DNA of 64,000 nucleotides from Lepidostoma basale. Its lineage: Eukaryota > Arthropoda > Insecta > Trichoptera > Lepidostomatidae. Shown in pieces: positions 8,605 through 17,485 of this stretch. Under the pieces are notes generated by a model. That model made no database searches. It worked only from the letters and a program-made list of their open reading frames with translations, and was not told the origin of the DNA. A program made the translations under genes and the position numbers. The DNA is taken from positions 620,001-684,000 of the forward strand of contig JAHDVF020001252.1 in the NCBI GenBank assembly GCA_022606425.2, in the 5' to 3' direction. Numbering within the stretch: the first letter of the stretch is position 1; every line of letters starts with the position of its first letter.

Positions 8605-9530
8605 CACTTCATCTTCTTCTTTGCTAGCCTTCTTCCCTCCACTGCTGGATATAGGCCTCTTCCAATTTCCTCCACTCGTCTCTATCCTGCCCCCTTTGTA
8701 TCCAAGATTTTACAACCCTTTTGACAATATCATCAGCCCATCTTTTTTTTTTTTTTTTTAAAGGGAACATAGAAGTTCCCGCCACATACCCGAGGCTATT
8801 ATAGGGCGTAGCGGCGCCCTTCTATCAGCCTCGCTCGTACACTCCCTGGGCCTGTCCCCGGTACATCCGGGACTTACATTTAAATACGGCAACAACAAGG
8901 GGGTGCCAGACCACATTTAATCTACTCAATCTCACTTCTATGCTCCGCTGTACTTTATTGAATAAATAAATAAGCATAATATATAATACATGAACATTTG
9001 AGGAACATTATATAAAAGATAAAATATACACCACAGGAATATACAGCGGGAAGAACAGGAGAGGCAGAGGAGACAAATGCGGGATGGGAAAAAAATAATA
9101 ATAATAACGTAGAGTACAGTTTTTGGCATGTAGGACAAAGGACGAGGTTTAGGAAGCATTTCATAATATTAAATAAATAAATAAAACCACTGCACAAATC
9201 AGTCCATCTCATCGGTGGCCTTCCGACACTTCGCCTATTTGCCCATGGTCTCCAACTGAGTACCCTGGGTGCTCATCTGTTGCCACCTTATCTAGCCAAG
9301 TGTCCAGCCCATTGCCATTTCAATTTTGCCACTCGGTCCATGACGTCAGCAACCCTGGCGCGGCGTCTGATTCCTTCATTCCTTATGCGGTCACGCAAGC
9401 TCACACCAAGTATCTGTCTTTCCATGGACCTCTGTGTACACTTGAGCCTGTGGACACTTTTTGCTGTAAGAGTTGGCGCCTCTAGTCCGTATGTCGCTCT
9501 CTGGCATTGTACTATTTCTTGATGACATAC
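8605..9530 (-). mobile_element. RTE-D LINE tail split by a retroposon
   Basis: The minus strand from about 9520 reads RLKCTQRSMERQILGVSLRD, RIRNEGIRRRARVADVMDRV and KLKWQWAGHLAR, then, beyond an insertion at 8744-9197, QDRDEWRKLEEAYIQQWREEG. This is the classic insect RTE-type tail. It ends with a (GAA/GAT)-rich 3' end near 8605. Stops are present; inactive. Confidence 0.85.
8744..9197 (-). mobile_element. Poly(A) LINE 3' end inserted with 12-bp TSD
   Basis: The insert is flanked by ATCAGCCCATCT (8732-8743) and ATCAGTCCATCT (9198-9209), a 12-bp duplication with one mismatch. A 16-base poly(T) at its left end is a poly(A) tail on the minus strand. The body has no clear ORF; the GC-rich last ~170 bp (TGTACCGGGGACAGGCCC, GGGCGCCGCTACGCCC) looks like a LINE 3' UTR. 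R1 or Jockey group is a guess. Confidence 0.8.
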
Positions 9531-9585
9531 GAGTACGAGTTTTTGACAATTATTATGATGTTACTTCTTTTTCTTCGTTACTAAT

Positions 9586-9615
9586 AATTATATATATATA
9601 TATATATATATACAA

Positions 9616-9712
<97 letters not shown>

Positions 9713-9720
9713 TATATTAT
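9586..9720. repeat. (TA)n microsatellite
   Basis: About 130 bp of almost pure TA/AT dinucleotides, interrupted by ACAAGAC near 9612 and a few G substitutions. The IYIYIY frame through it is an artefact. Confidence 0.97.
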
Positions 9721-10479
9721 ACAAGATTCATATCACAATTTCTGAATATTACTCTACTAATATTTTTTTCAATTTCTAAAACAAATACTTTCTTTTATTA
9801 ACTAAAACGAGACAGTATTACCCGAAGACTTTTTTTTAACATTATTTTTTATATTCCTCTTCTGATCGTAGCGCCAAGGTTAATTTTGACGGGCGAATTT
9901 ACACATCTATATACAGCAGTACATAATGTAAAACCTGCTCAACAATATTACATTATATAAATCTAACTGGCTATGAATCAAACGCTTCCAAGAATACATA
10001 TGCCTTCATATAAAGTAGTGTATAAAACTTCCTTCACGTATACACGATATATGTATTTGCTATGTTAAGTATGAATGTATTCAATTATATATACAAATAT
10101 TTTAAAGGCTAATATTAGAACTGAAATAATGGACAGACGTTTGTGTTATGAATTACCTTCAAAATACGAGTATGACCTCTGGATTTAGTCTATAGTCTGA
10201 CATGGATTTTCAGGTTTCTTATGTCTGGATCTTATTATGTCTGGTGGGAAGATTGGTTGAAAAATGATTTGGTACGTTGTTGACAGGGGAACTGGGGTGT
10301 TTCTTTGAAGAAGGTTCGTTTAGTTCACTTGTGATGCTGGGAGAGGGGAATAGAAACCTGGCTGATAGTCTAGGGAAGAAAACGTTTGACTCCTGATTAG
10401 GCAGCATAGATTGAAGCCTGGATACGATTCATTTTTCTTAATAATGAGCTATTTTCTGCTCATATTAGAAATAATAATT
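9721..10479. other. No gene; weak match to the hAT MITE interior
   Basis: AT-rich. At 10225-10300, GGTGGGAAGATTGGTTG and ATGATTTGGTACGTTGTTG resemble the interior of the hAT MITE (1555-1600), so a diverged relative may lie here. The 62-residue minus-strand frame at 10407-10219 is not recognised. Confidence 0.4.
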
Positions 10480-10920
10480 TTAAATTTTAGTGAAGCATGG
10501 AACTGGCAAAAGAAGGATGAAAGTAGAATAAATGCAGTAGAAATGAGATCTCTAAGACGAATGTGTGGTAAATCTGTATATGATAGAGTGTCAAATGCAA
10601 TTATAAGAAGTGAATGCGGTGCGAATGAAAGGTTTATGAACAAAATAATGAAAGTGTCATTAAGATGGTTTGGACACATAGAAATAATGAGTGAAGACAG
10701 AATGGTGAAGAAGGTATATGTAAACGACGTAAACGGAGCTAGAAATAGAGGAAGGCCGAGGAAAACGTGGCACGATCAAATCAATCAAATATTAAATGTC
10801 GGTCACGTGAGGAGTCGGAGAAATCGACGTGCGTGCATGACAAGATGTATGAATGTAGAGGAATCGAGAGAAGTATGTCAAGACAGAACAGTGTGGCAGT
10901 CCATTCTTTCTGCCTAATAA
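10480..10920 (+). pseudogene. RTE-A RT ORF C-terminal fragment
   Basis: Open from 10411 to 10917, but LINE homology starts only at about 10490 (EAWNWQKKDESRINAVEM). It then reads RSLRRMCGKSVYDRVSN, SLRWFGHIEIM, GRPRKTWHDQINQILNVGHV, RRACMTRCMNVEESREVCQD and VWQSILSA. The 3' hairpin and TTAG tail are missing; the copy stops at TCTGCCTAATAATAAATTC. It is one of the best-preserved RTE-A frames. No catalytic RT motifs are included. Confidence 0.82.
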
Positions 10921-10937
10921 TAAATTCTAATTTTATA

Positions 10938-11280
10938 ATAAATTCTTCTTCTTCTTCTTCCTTATTGTAGACCTATGTGGTCTGTTCTACAGAGTGTTGC
11001 TCCTCCTGTGAGGTAGATTCCCAGCTGTCTTTACATCTTTTAGGAGGTCTTCCACGAGGACGAGTCCCATGAGGCTGATTATACAATGCAATATAGGGGA
11101 GTCTGGTGGTGTCCATTCTTTGAACATGACCGTACCAGCCCCTTTTTCGCTGTCTGCTCCATCTTATAATATCCTCAACCTCACATATCTCTCTTATTCT
11201 GGTGTTCCTCACGCGATCTCTCAGTGTCTTGCCTGCTATCGTCCTCAGTGTCTTCATTTCGGAAGTCCTCAAAACTTAAT
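10938..11280 (-). pseudogene. RTE-B RT ORF tail
   Basis: A 99-residue minus-strand frame (11272-10973) reads KTLRTIAGKTLRDRVRNTRI, EDIIRWSRQRKRGWYGHVQR, MDTTRLPYIALYNQP and GTRPRGRPPKRCKDSWEST. The 3' end is (GAA)n on the minus strand (CTTCTTCTTCTTCTT at 10945). 5'-truncated. Confidence 0.85.
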
Positions 11281-11282
11281 TA

Positions 11283-11405
11283 ATACGAATGAAAAAACTT
11301 ATGTTTTTCTAGAAGTTTTATTATATTTTTAGGGGGTATGACATATTTCGCCCTTCTAAGGCATTATCAAATGTCATTTGATAATGATATTTGATAATGT
11401 TTAAT
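11283..11405. repeat. SNAP-1 snapback repeat
   Basis: Starts TACGAATGAAAAAAC and TTTTTCTAGAAGTTTTATTA, then GGTATGACATATTTCGCCC and TTCTAAGGCATTATCAAATG, followed by a partial second arm TTTGATAATG. Foldback in layout with a shortened right arm. Confidence 0.7.
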
Positions 11406-11585
11406 AGTTTCTTAAACAATGATGTAAAATTTATTCTATAATCACCATCGTTTTATGTTGTGGATTCACAATTGAATAAATTTTAGAACACACTGTATTT
11501 CCACAACGCTTTTTTTTAAATAAATAAATACAAATGGTTGTGAAAAGACAATGTTTTCAAAATGTATTCAATTGATGTTATACTA
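11406..11585. other. AT-rich spacer
   Basis: No ORF, RNA gene or repeat recognised. Confidence 0.5.
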
Positions 11586-11595
11586 AATATTAAGT

Positions 11596-11856
11596 CTTCT
11601 TCCTCATTGTAGACCTATGTGGTCAGTTCTCCAGAGTGTTGCTCATCCTGTGAGGTAGATTCCCAGCTGTCCTTCCATCTTTTAGGAGGTCTTCCACGAG
11701 GACGAGTCCCGTGCTGACTATGTAGTGCAATATAAGGGAGTCTTGTGGTGTGCATTCTTTGAACATGACCGTACCAGTGCCTTCTTCGCTGTCTACTCCA
11801 TCCTATAATATTCTCAACCGCCCATATCTCTCTTATTCTGGTGTTCCTCGCGCGTT
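11596..11856 (-). mobile_element. RTE-B insertion with 10-bp TSD
   Basis: 261 bp flanked by the exact 10-bp repeat AATATTAAGT (11586-11595; 11857-11866). The content matches the copy at 10938-11280, with a CTTCTTCC 3' end on the left and the inverse of GTGTTCCTCACGCG-type sequence at the truncated 5' end. The right flank (AATTAATACAAATGAA) is SNAP-1-like, so it landed in or beside a SNAP-1 repeat. Confidence 0.88.
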
Positions 11857-12019
11857 AATATTAAGTAATTAATACAAATGAACAGGTAAAAGTTTTATTT
11901 TATAAAATATCTAAATATTTGATAATGCCGCCTTATACATATTTTCTTTTTAACCAATTTTATTCCACTGCTGGATATCGGCCATTGGAAACTCTTCCAA
12001 TATTTTCTATCTTGGGCTA

Positions 12020-12680
12020 AAATCTACCGTCTACCTTTTTTGTGATCTTCGTGAAATGCTTTCTTCTTCTTCTTCAAGTGCCCTGTCGGGTCCCCCCAAC
12101 GTTGGCGATCACCTCGGCGAACCTTTCCCTGTCCTGCGCCGCTCGGAACAGCTCCTCAACACTTCGGATGCCGCTCCACTCCCTCACGTTTCGCAGCCAG
12201 GACATTTGTCTCCTTCCGGGCCCTCGGCGTCCCTCAATTTTTCCCTCCAACATCAGTTGGAGAAGGTGGTACTTTTCCCCACGCAGTATATGACCCAGAT
12301 ATGAGATCTTTCGAACCTTGATAGTTGATAACAATTCCCTGTCAACTCTAGCTCGCCTCAGGACTTCGGTATTGGTAACCATGTCTGTCCAGGGAATTCT
12401 GAGCATTCGGCGATGGAACCACATTTCAAATGCTTCCAGTCTGTTCATTGAGTTAACTTTCAGTGAAATGCTTTAGGAAGGCAAAACATACTATTCCCAT
12501 AAAATACAATAAAACATCTATAAAATAGACGTTCTCATTAACAAATTCTAATTCCTGCTATAATCTACCGTCCATATTTTTTGTGATATCTCTTAAATGC
12601 CTTAGGAAGGCGAAGCATACTATTCCCATAAAATATAATAAAACATCTAGAAAATAGACGTCTTCATTAATAAATTATAA
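12020..12680. repeat. Tandem pair of SNAP-1-like units, split by RTE-C
   Basis: Unit 1 (12020-12062 plus 12475-12555) and unit 2 (12557-12680) both run AATCTACCGTC ... TTTTTTGTGAT ... AAATGC(T/C)TTAGGAAGGC, then ATACTATTCCCATAAAATA and an AATAAAACATCTA-type end. Each unit holds the right-arm half of SNAP-1. Unit 1 is interrupted by the RTE-C insertion. Confidence 0.75.
12063..12462 (-). pseudogene. RTE-C RT ORF tail with 12-bp TSD
   Basis: A 124-residue minus-strand frame (12448-12074) reads MNRLEAFEMWFHRRMLRIPW, TEVLRRARVDRELLSTIK, RKISYLGHILRGEKYHLLQL, MLEGKIEGRRGPGRRQMSW and FAEVIANVGGTRQGT, then (GAAGAA)n. The element is bounded by exact 12-bp duplications GTGAAATGCTTT (12051-12062; 12463-12474). 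It resembles the BovB/RTE tail. 5'-truncated, so incapable of autonomous movement. Confidence 0.9.
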
Positions 12681-13059
12681 TTACACTTATTTAAATTATG
12701 GTGTTAATCTTAAAAACAAATTCCCGTCATTTTCTAACTGTGCTTAACGAAAATAAAATAATAAAAATGTCGTCGTGTTGATGACCTTTGGTGTAAGGTT
12801 CAAAGTCGACTTTCGCCGGAGCAGGAGAGCTTGTAAGGAAGTGAGACCCGAAGGATGAAATACGACCCTTTGTGATCGAGGATTACATTAATATGCGGAC
12901 ATTGTCTTCACACCCACCGCCTGGACCCAAGTAACAAACATTTTTCCCGTAAAGTATTGCGAGAGATACATATTTAATTTTAAATACATTCAACCGTATG
13001 CAGTATGTGATAAAGAAGCTTGTGTATGGTATTATATATGTATAGAAGTATCAAATCAA
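12681..13059. other. No gene recognised
   Basis: Includes a somewhat GC-richer island (12770-12935) with no open frame or repeat match. Confidence 0.5.
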
Positions 13060-13126
13060 ATCAAATCAGTTTATTAAATTAATAGACATTACAAACAGGA
13101 AAATGTTTAAGGCATCTATTAAGTAG
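13060..13126 (-). mobile_element. LINE-E 3' end
   Basis: Starts ATCAAATCAAATCAAATCAG, the inverse of the LINE-E (TGATT)n tail, then TTTATTAAATTAATAGACATTACAAAC..., the inverse of the LINE-E 3' UTR seen at 46200-46265. Confidence 0.75.
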
Positions 13127-13245
13127 AGCATGGAACTAGCAAAAGAAGAATGCAATTAGAATAAATGCAATAGAAATAAAATCTCTTGGACGAATATGTC
13201 GTAAATCTTTCATGACAGGTTATCAAAAACTGACGCGACGTTTAA
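13127..13245 (+). mobile_element. RTE-A fragment
   Basis: GCATGGAACTAGCAAAAGAA, then AATAAATGCAATAGAAAT, is a degraded copy of the EAWNWQKKDESRINAVEM region. Truncated on both sides between two LINE-E 3' ends. Confidence 0.65.
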
Positions 13246-13251
13246 ATGCGT

Positions 13252-13382
13252 ATTAAATCAAATCAAATCAGTTTATTTACTCAAAAGACATTACAAACAT
13301 CATACATGTTTAAGGCATTTATTGAGTTCAGGTAAAATATTACACAAATACAACATAATACCAGGAACGCATTAGTGTTAAT
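13252..13382 (-). mobile_element. LINE-E 3' end
   Basis: AAATCAAATCAAATCAG tail, then TTTATTTACTCAAAAGACAT and the inverse 3' UTR to AATACCAGGAACGCATTAG. Shares the end with the copies at 13060 and 20510. 5'-truncated to about 130 bp. Confidence 0.75.
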
Positions 13383-13439
13383 TAATTAACATTATTTTTT
13401 TAACTCCATATTAATTAATTAATTCTAATACTAATATAT

Positions 13440-13605
13440 TCACTATAGGTATTTAATGGGTATTTTCGCCCTTCAAAGGCGAAGATATGATATAAAAAAT
13501 GATACATTTAACTAAAACACTTAATAATGTCTAAAAAGGGCGAAACATGACATTCCTATAAAATATATATTTTAAAAATTCTGAAAACAGTCGTTTAAAT
13601 TCGTA
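13440..13605. repeat. SNAP-1 snapback repeat
   Basis: Left arm contains TTTTCGCCCTTCAAAGGCGA; right arm contains AATGTCTAAAAAGGGCGAAA, then CATGACATTCCTATAAAATA and ...CAGTCGTTTAAATTCG. The motif is decayed relative to the copy at 19918. Confidence 0.6.
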
Positions 13606-13699
13606 TTTTATTTTTATTTTTAAAATAAACTTAAAACATTAACCCCGTGGAATTTCATAATGACAAGTGTAAAACAATTAAAACATTTTTTTTATGAAT

Positions 13700-13845
13700 T
13701 TAAAACTGTTTTTTCCACTTTTAAGTTTATATTTCTCGTATATATTGAGTTTATATCGTTCTCTCGATGATTGAAGTGTAAGCCTTCGAAACATGTCCAG
13801 AAAAATAAACTCAAAAGTGGAAAAAATTGTGTTTTATATATTAAA
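13700..13845. repeat. Snapback family 5 with hammerhead-like motif
   Basis: Outer arms TTTTTTCCACTTTTAAGTTTAT and the near-complement ATAAACTCAAAAGTGGAAAA. Near the right arm is TGAAG-loop-CTTC-GAAACATGTCC, that is hairpin, GAAAC and short self-complementary ACATGT. The CUGANGA position reads TCGATGA. The related copy is at 28755-28900. Confidence 0.6.
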
Positions 13846-13848
13846 AAA

Positions 13849-13920
13849 AATCAGTTGATTGTTAGGACTGACGATGCTAGCACCGGTTAGCGAAACCGCT
13901 GTCGCGATATATAATCAATT
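13849..13920 (+). ncRNA. Hammerhead-like motif H1 (CTGACGA copy)
   Basis: Core CTGACGA (13868-13874) is followed by stem II GCTAGC-ACCG-GTTAGC (13876-13891), GAAAC (13892-13896) and GTC (13901-13903). Outside, AGTTGATTGT and ATAATCAATT could pair (10 bp including two G-U) as an outer stem I, but the bases next to the core do not pair. Stem II differs from the 42079 copy by changes that keep pairing. Catalytic activity is untested inference. Confidence 0.55.
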
Positions 13921-14756
13921 ATGACATTTCAAAATATAATCAATTGTGAGATTTATAACTTTTTTATTTATTTAAACAGTTCATGAAAAAATCTTTGTTC
14001 ATTTTTTTCATTCATTCTGTCAATGAAATGCGAAAGAGCAATTACAGATTTATTTTAACCCTTTTTTCAATGGTGGCTTTGAGTGAAAAAATTTCGCATC
14101 CATAGTTCAGGATATATGTTAATTCTCAGATCATTGCTTATTAAATTTTTCAAATCAGTGTACGCTGGAAACAACAAATTTTAATTCGGACTTCTGCTCT
14201 TCTAATCAGACCGCAGGCAGTTACTAATTACTAATTATGGTTATCATAAGCTCTTGATAACCGCTGTACATACCTTATTTCACTTGAAATTGTATGCACA
14301 GAAAACCGCAGCTTGTGTTAGATAATACATTTTCTGTTTATTAGTCGGAGAGATAACCGCGTTACTGCGTAGAATTGTACAATATTAGAGCAAATGCGTA
14401 TATTAATGAAGGCTATTACTCTCGAACTGTCGGTAAACTGGGAAAAACATAACTGTTCAATTATGCGTTTATTACAAACAAGAAATGTCTATTCTGAAGA
14501 CAACGTAAATAAACATTTTTTTGGTATTGCTTACATTAACTTATGCTCGAAAGTGAAATGTTTTCACGGTAAAAGAACTTCAAGTCCAATTATTGATTTG
14601 TTTCCTCTGTCCCGTAATTCAAACTAAATATCAATTAACCGTACCCTTAGACTAAATCCATTCCTCATCCATTTCATTTAGTATTTATATATGTAACGAT
14701 TATGTCCCATTTATTATTTCTTGAACATTGCTGTAAAACTACATATTAAATCGTCT
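13921..14756. other. No gene recognised
   Basis: AT-rich. A 77-residue plus frame (14394-14627) has no domain or coding character that I can defend. Confidence 0.5.
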
Positions 14757-14955
14757 TCTTCTTCTTCTTCTTTTAATAGATCTGACGATCTGTGACACAG
14801 AAATCATATCTCGTCGGATGATGAGATCCAGCTGTCCCTCCATCTCTTAGGCGGTCTTCCAGGTGGGCGGTGTCCGGAAGGGATTTCATAAGCGGCTGTA
14901 TATGCGGGTCTGTCACCATCCATTTGGGCTACATGGTCCCTCCAGTATCTTAAAT
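14757..14955 (-). mobile_element. RTE-B-like LINE tail
   Basis: CTTCTTCTTCTTCTTC at the left is a (GAA)n tail on the minus strand. Inward, CTGTCCCTCCATCTCTTAGG and CGGTCTTCCAGGTGGGCGG are the inverse of an RRPPKRWRDSW-type end. Diverged from the 10938 copy; another such copy is at 31045. Confidence 0.7.
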
Positions 14956-15128
14956 AATTAATGTAAATACAAGCGTCTGTTGTATAGAAGTTTTATTATA
15001 TTTTATGTGAATGATATGTTTAGCCTATCTAAGGCATCAATTTGATAATGGCTCAAACAGGCGAAACATGGCATTCACATAAAATATAATAAAACTTCTA
15101 GAAAACAGCCGTTTTCTTTCGTATTAAT
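14955..15128. repeat. SNAP-1 snapback repeat
   Basis: Near-full foldback. Left AATGTAAATACAAGCGTCTG ... AGAAGTTTTATTATATTTTA; right GAAACATGGCATTCACATAA ... TATAATAAAACTTCTAGAAA and ACAGCCGTTTTC. Central hairpin GGCTCAAACAGGC then GAAACATGGC. Confidence 0.75.
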
Positions 15129-15166
15129 TATTGATTATGTCTCATTTTATTGTTACAATTTCTACC

Positions 15167-15205
15167 CTGAGGAAGGGCGTCTGTGTCCCGAATCATATTT
15201 ATAAA
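15167..15205 (+). ncRNA. Degenerate hammerhead-like motif, family 3
   Basis: CTGAGGA (15167-15173), stem II GGGC-GTCTGT-GTCC, then GAAT instead of GAAA. Related to the better copies at 25844 and 44839. Only the 5' half of the element remains. Confidence 0.35.
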
Positions 15206-15382
15206 AAAAGTACAAAAAGTCTCATAAAAAAGTCATAAATGATGCCTTCAACAATAATATTGTTTGTAATGTATGCTGAGATATTAAATGGATTTGGTTT
15301 GATTTCAACCTTTAGTTGTAGGGCATTTTGAACGATGTGATATTCGCCAAAGGGCGTACGAGTATATATAAAGATACATAAA

Positions 15383-15880
15383 ATGGCAGTGCACAATGGT
15401 GTTCTTCTACCGACCCTTATGTATGGAAGCGAAGCATGGAACTGGCAAAAGAAGGATGAAAGTAGAATAAATGCAGTAGAAATGAGATCTCTTAGACGAA
15501 TGTGTGGATATTCTGTGTATGATAGAGTGTCGAATGAAAATATAAGAAGTGAATGCGGTGCGAATGATGGTGTCATGAACAAAATAATGAAAGGATCATT
15601 AAGATGGTTTGGACATATGGAAAGAATCAATGAAGAAAGAATGGTAAAAAAATTATATGTTAATGATGTAAATGGAACCAGAAATAGAGGAAGACCGAGG
15701 AAAACGTGGCACAATCAAATAAATCAAATATTGAATGTCGGTCATGTGAGGAGTCAGAGAAATCGACGCGCGTGCATGACACGATGTATGAATGTTGAGG
15801 AAGCGAGAGAAATATGTACATTCTTTCTGCCTACCCCTTCGGGGAGACGGCGTGATGGTTAGTTAGTTAGTTAGTTTACA
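15383..15880 (+). pseudogene. RTE-A RT ORF tail with UUCG hairpin and (TTAG)n
   Basis: A 159-residue frame starts MAVHNGVLLPTLMYGSEAW and carries NWQKKDESRINAVEMRSLRR, YSVYDRVSNENIRSECGAND, RWFGHMERINEERMVKKLY and RPRKTWHNQINQILNVGHV. A deletion after MNVEEAREIC fuses into the 3' UTR (TFFLPTPSGRRRDG). The UTR keeps GCC-UAC-CCC-UUCG-GGG-AGAC-GGC (15830-15850), then TTAGTTAGTTAGTTAG. Confidence 0.88.
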
Positions 15881-16588
15881 TAACATTAACACTCTGAAAG
15901 AGTGACCTCTTCGTTAAAGATGAAATTGTGAGTTATCTGAAATATTTTCGAACAAATTATAATGAACCTATTTTGAAAATTCTGTATGTTTTGATATTAA
16001 TTAGCAACACGAAGTGAAAACGAATATAGTAGAAGAACATTTCACCTACACATTATAGTAACAATCCAGCGGACAAAGGGTTAAATACCATTCGCCATCT
16101 TGCAATAAACCATCAAATAGTTTTGTGGTGAAATATAATACTTACACGCTTACGTGTTGGTGAGATTGTTATTTTTTAGTAAATCTATGCTTGTTAGGAA
16201 ACAGATGTTGACAATTAAGATTTTAATCATAAAATTCGTTGGATATTTTCGTAGACTTCACTAGAAATTTAACAATTTGGCATTTGCTAAAACTGGTTTG
16301 AAAACCTCATAACTTTTTCGATTGGTTTCATAGTTTTTGGATGGCGGTTGCGAAAATCATTTGACAATCTTTAAACATCTCGACACAAAGTTACCGAGTC
16401 CATTCCTAACCTATGAAATCTCGTGATCACACTATTTAATAAATGTATTTGCGACATTTTTATTTTGCTGTAGCAATAATAAAAAACATAATTTATCAAA
16501 AAATTTCCACATTTTAAAAACACAAATGTGTAAGTTGTTTTTATGACTTACTTTATTGCCAGTTCAACTCAGATTTTGATAAATACTC
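15881..16588. other. No gene recognised
   Basis: AT-rich unique-looking sequence with no long frame and no match to other repeats in the window. Confidence 0.5.
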
Positions 16589-16592
16589 TTAA

Positions 16593-16765
16593 TGGAGCGT
16601 CCACACACTGTTGTAAACAAGCTCTCCACACGTGGAATGCGTGTTTAAACGCGCGTCCGTCCACAAAGTTTGTTGAAGGTCAAACGAATTTTGGTTTCAA
16701 ACAAGTGTCTACACAGTTTTCACAGACCGATGTGGAGAGCTTGTTTAAAACAGTGTGGCCCGCCT
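16593..16765. mobile_element. MITE with TTAA flanks
   Basis: Flanked by TTAA on both sides (16589-16592; 16766-16769). The ends are inverted: TGGAGCGTCCACACACTGTT, GTAAACAAGCTCTCCACA, against the complement AGGCGGGCCACACTGTTTTA, AACAAGCTCTCCACA. 173 bp, no ORF. TTAA flanks suggest piggyBac-type mobilisation, although the termini are not the usual CCC start. Confidence 0.75.
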
Positions 16766-17016
16766 TTAAATAACAAATGTGAGTGGTCAAATACATTTTG
16801 AAAATGGAATTTTATCGAAATATTTTATTATATCGAAGCAAATTACTGCTATTTTCGTAGGTGGTGTCAGATTAATTTTGCAAAACAACAAGATGGCGTC
16901 CGTGGGCACCTGTCATTGGAAATTTCTCACAAAAATATTCTGTATTTTGGCTATTTTTTTAGTGCTATTCGGAATGTAAATTTGTTTAAATATTTCCAAA
17001 TTGTTTTTTTTTTAAC

Positions 17017-17281
17017 ATGGAAGAAATATCACGCGGTGTACACGACGTCTTTCATATTAGTGATGGTACGTTAAGAAGGTAAATGCTCTCAATTCTGGAG
17101 AGTATCCTGTCTTCCTAATGTTGAACCATCACTCATTTTACCTGTTCGCAATAGATGCCTTAAAAAATAATTTTGTAATGTCTGTTGAAGAAATAAACTG
17201 ATTTGATTTGATTTGATATCCAACATGTGGAGGAGCAATAGCCTCCGAGCTGATACTCCCAAGACAAGATCCATGAAGAAG
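17017..17281 (+). pseudogene. Candidate host exon split by a LINE-E fragment
   Basis: 17017-17040 reads MEEISRGV after a good start context (AACATGG). 17219-17281 reads SNMWRSNSLRADTPKTRSMKK and ends at a phase-0 splice donor AAG|GTGAGT. Removing 17041-17216 (plus the shared TA) joins the two in frame. The basic, Ser/Thr-rich composition looks like protein rather than repeat. An internal exon with an acceptor at GGAAG is an alternative. I cannot name the gene. Confidence 0.4.
17041..17218 (+). mobile_element. LINE-E 3' end with (TGATT)n
   Basis: CGACGTCTTTCATATTAGTG, then GAGAGTATCCTGTCTTCCTA and ACCATCACTCATTTTACCTG match the 3' end of the copy at 45525-46285. It ends TGATTTGATTTGATTTGAT. 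Only about 175 bp is left. Confidence 0.85.
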
Positions 17282-17374
17282 GTGAGTGGTGTATTATTCC
17301 ATCCTTTTTTAAGACTTATGTATTTAACTCCATTATGTATTTAATTATTATGTTATTATAAAAAAGTTATTAAT

Positions 17375-17485
17375 ATCAAAGAAATCGTCCGTATAATAGA
17401 AGCTTTATTATATTTTATGGGAAGGCTATATTTCGTCTTGCTCAGACATTATCAAATGATTTAAATGTCGTCAATAAAAGAAACG
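17375..17485. repeat. SNAP-1 partial
   Basis: ATAATAGAAGCTTTATTATA, TTTTATGGGAAGGCTATATT and CAGACATTATCAAATGAT match the left arm; the right arm is almost gone. Confidence 0.55.

Noticed and set aside
9586..9720. Open frame of alternating Ile-Tyr residues
   Set aside because: It is the translation of a (TA)n microsatellite.
15199..15714. 171-residue minus-strand frame
   Set aside because: It is the antisense of the RTE-A copy at 15383-15880; similar antisense frames occur opposite most LINE copies and the mariners.
16779..16979. 66-residue frame containing MASVGTCHWKFLTKIF
   Set aside because: Hydrophobic run in AT-rich DNA, no splice sites; the ATGGCGTCCG start is shared with 45186 but nothing else is.
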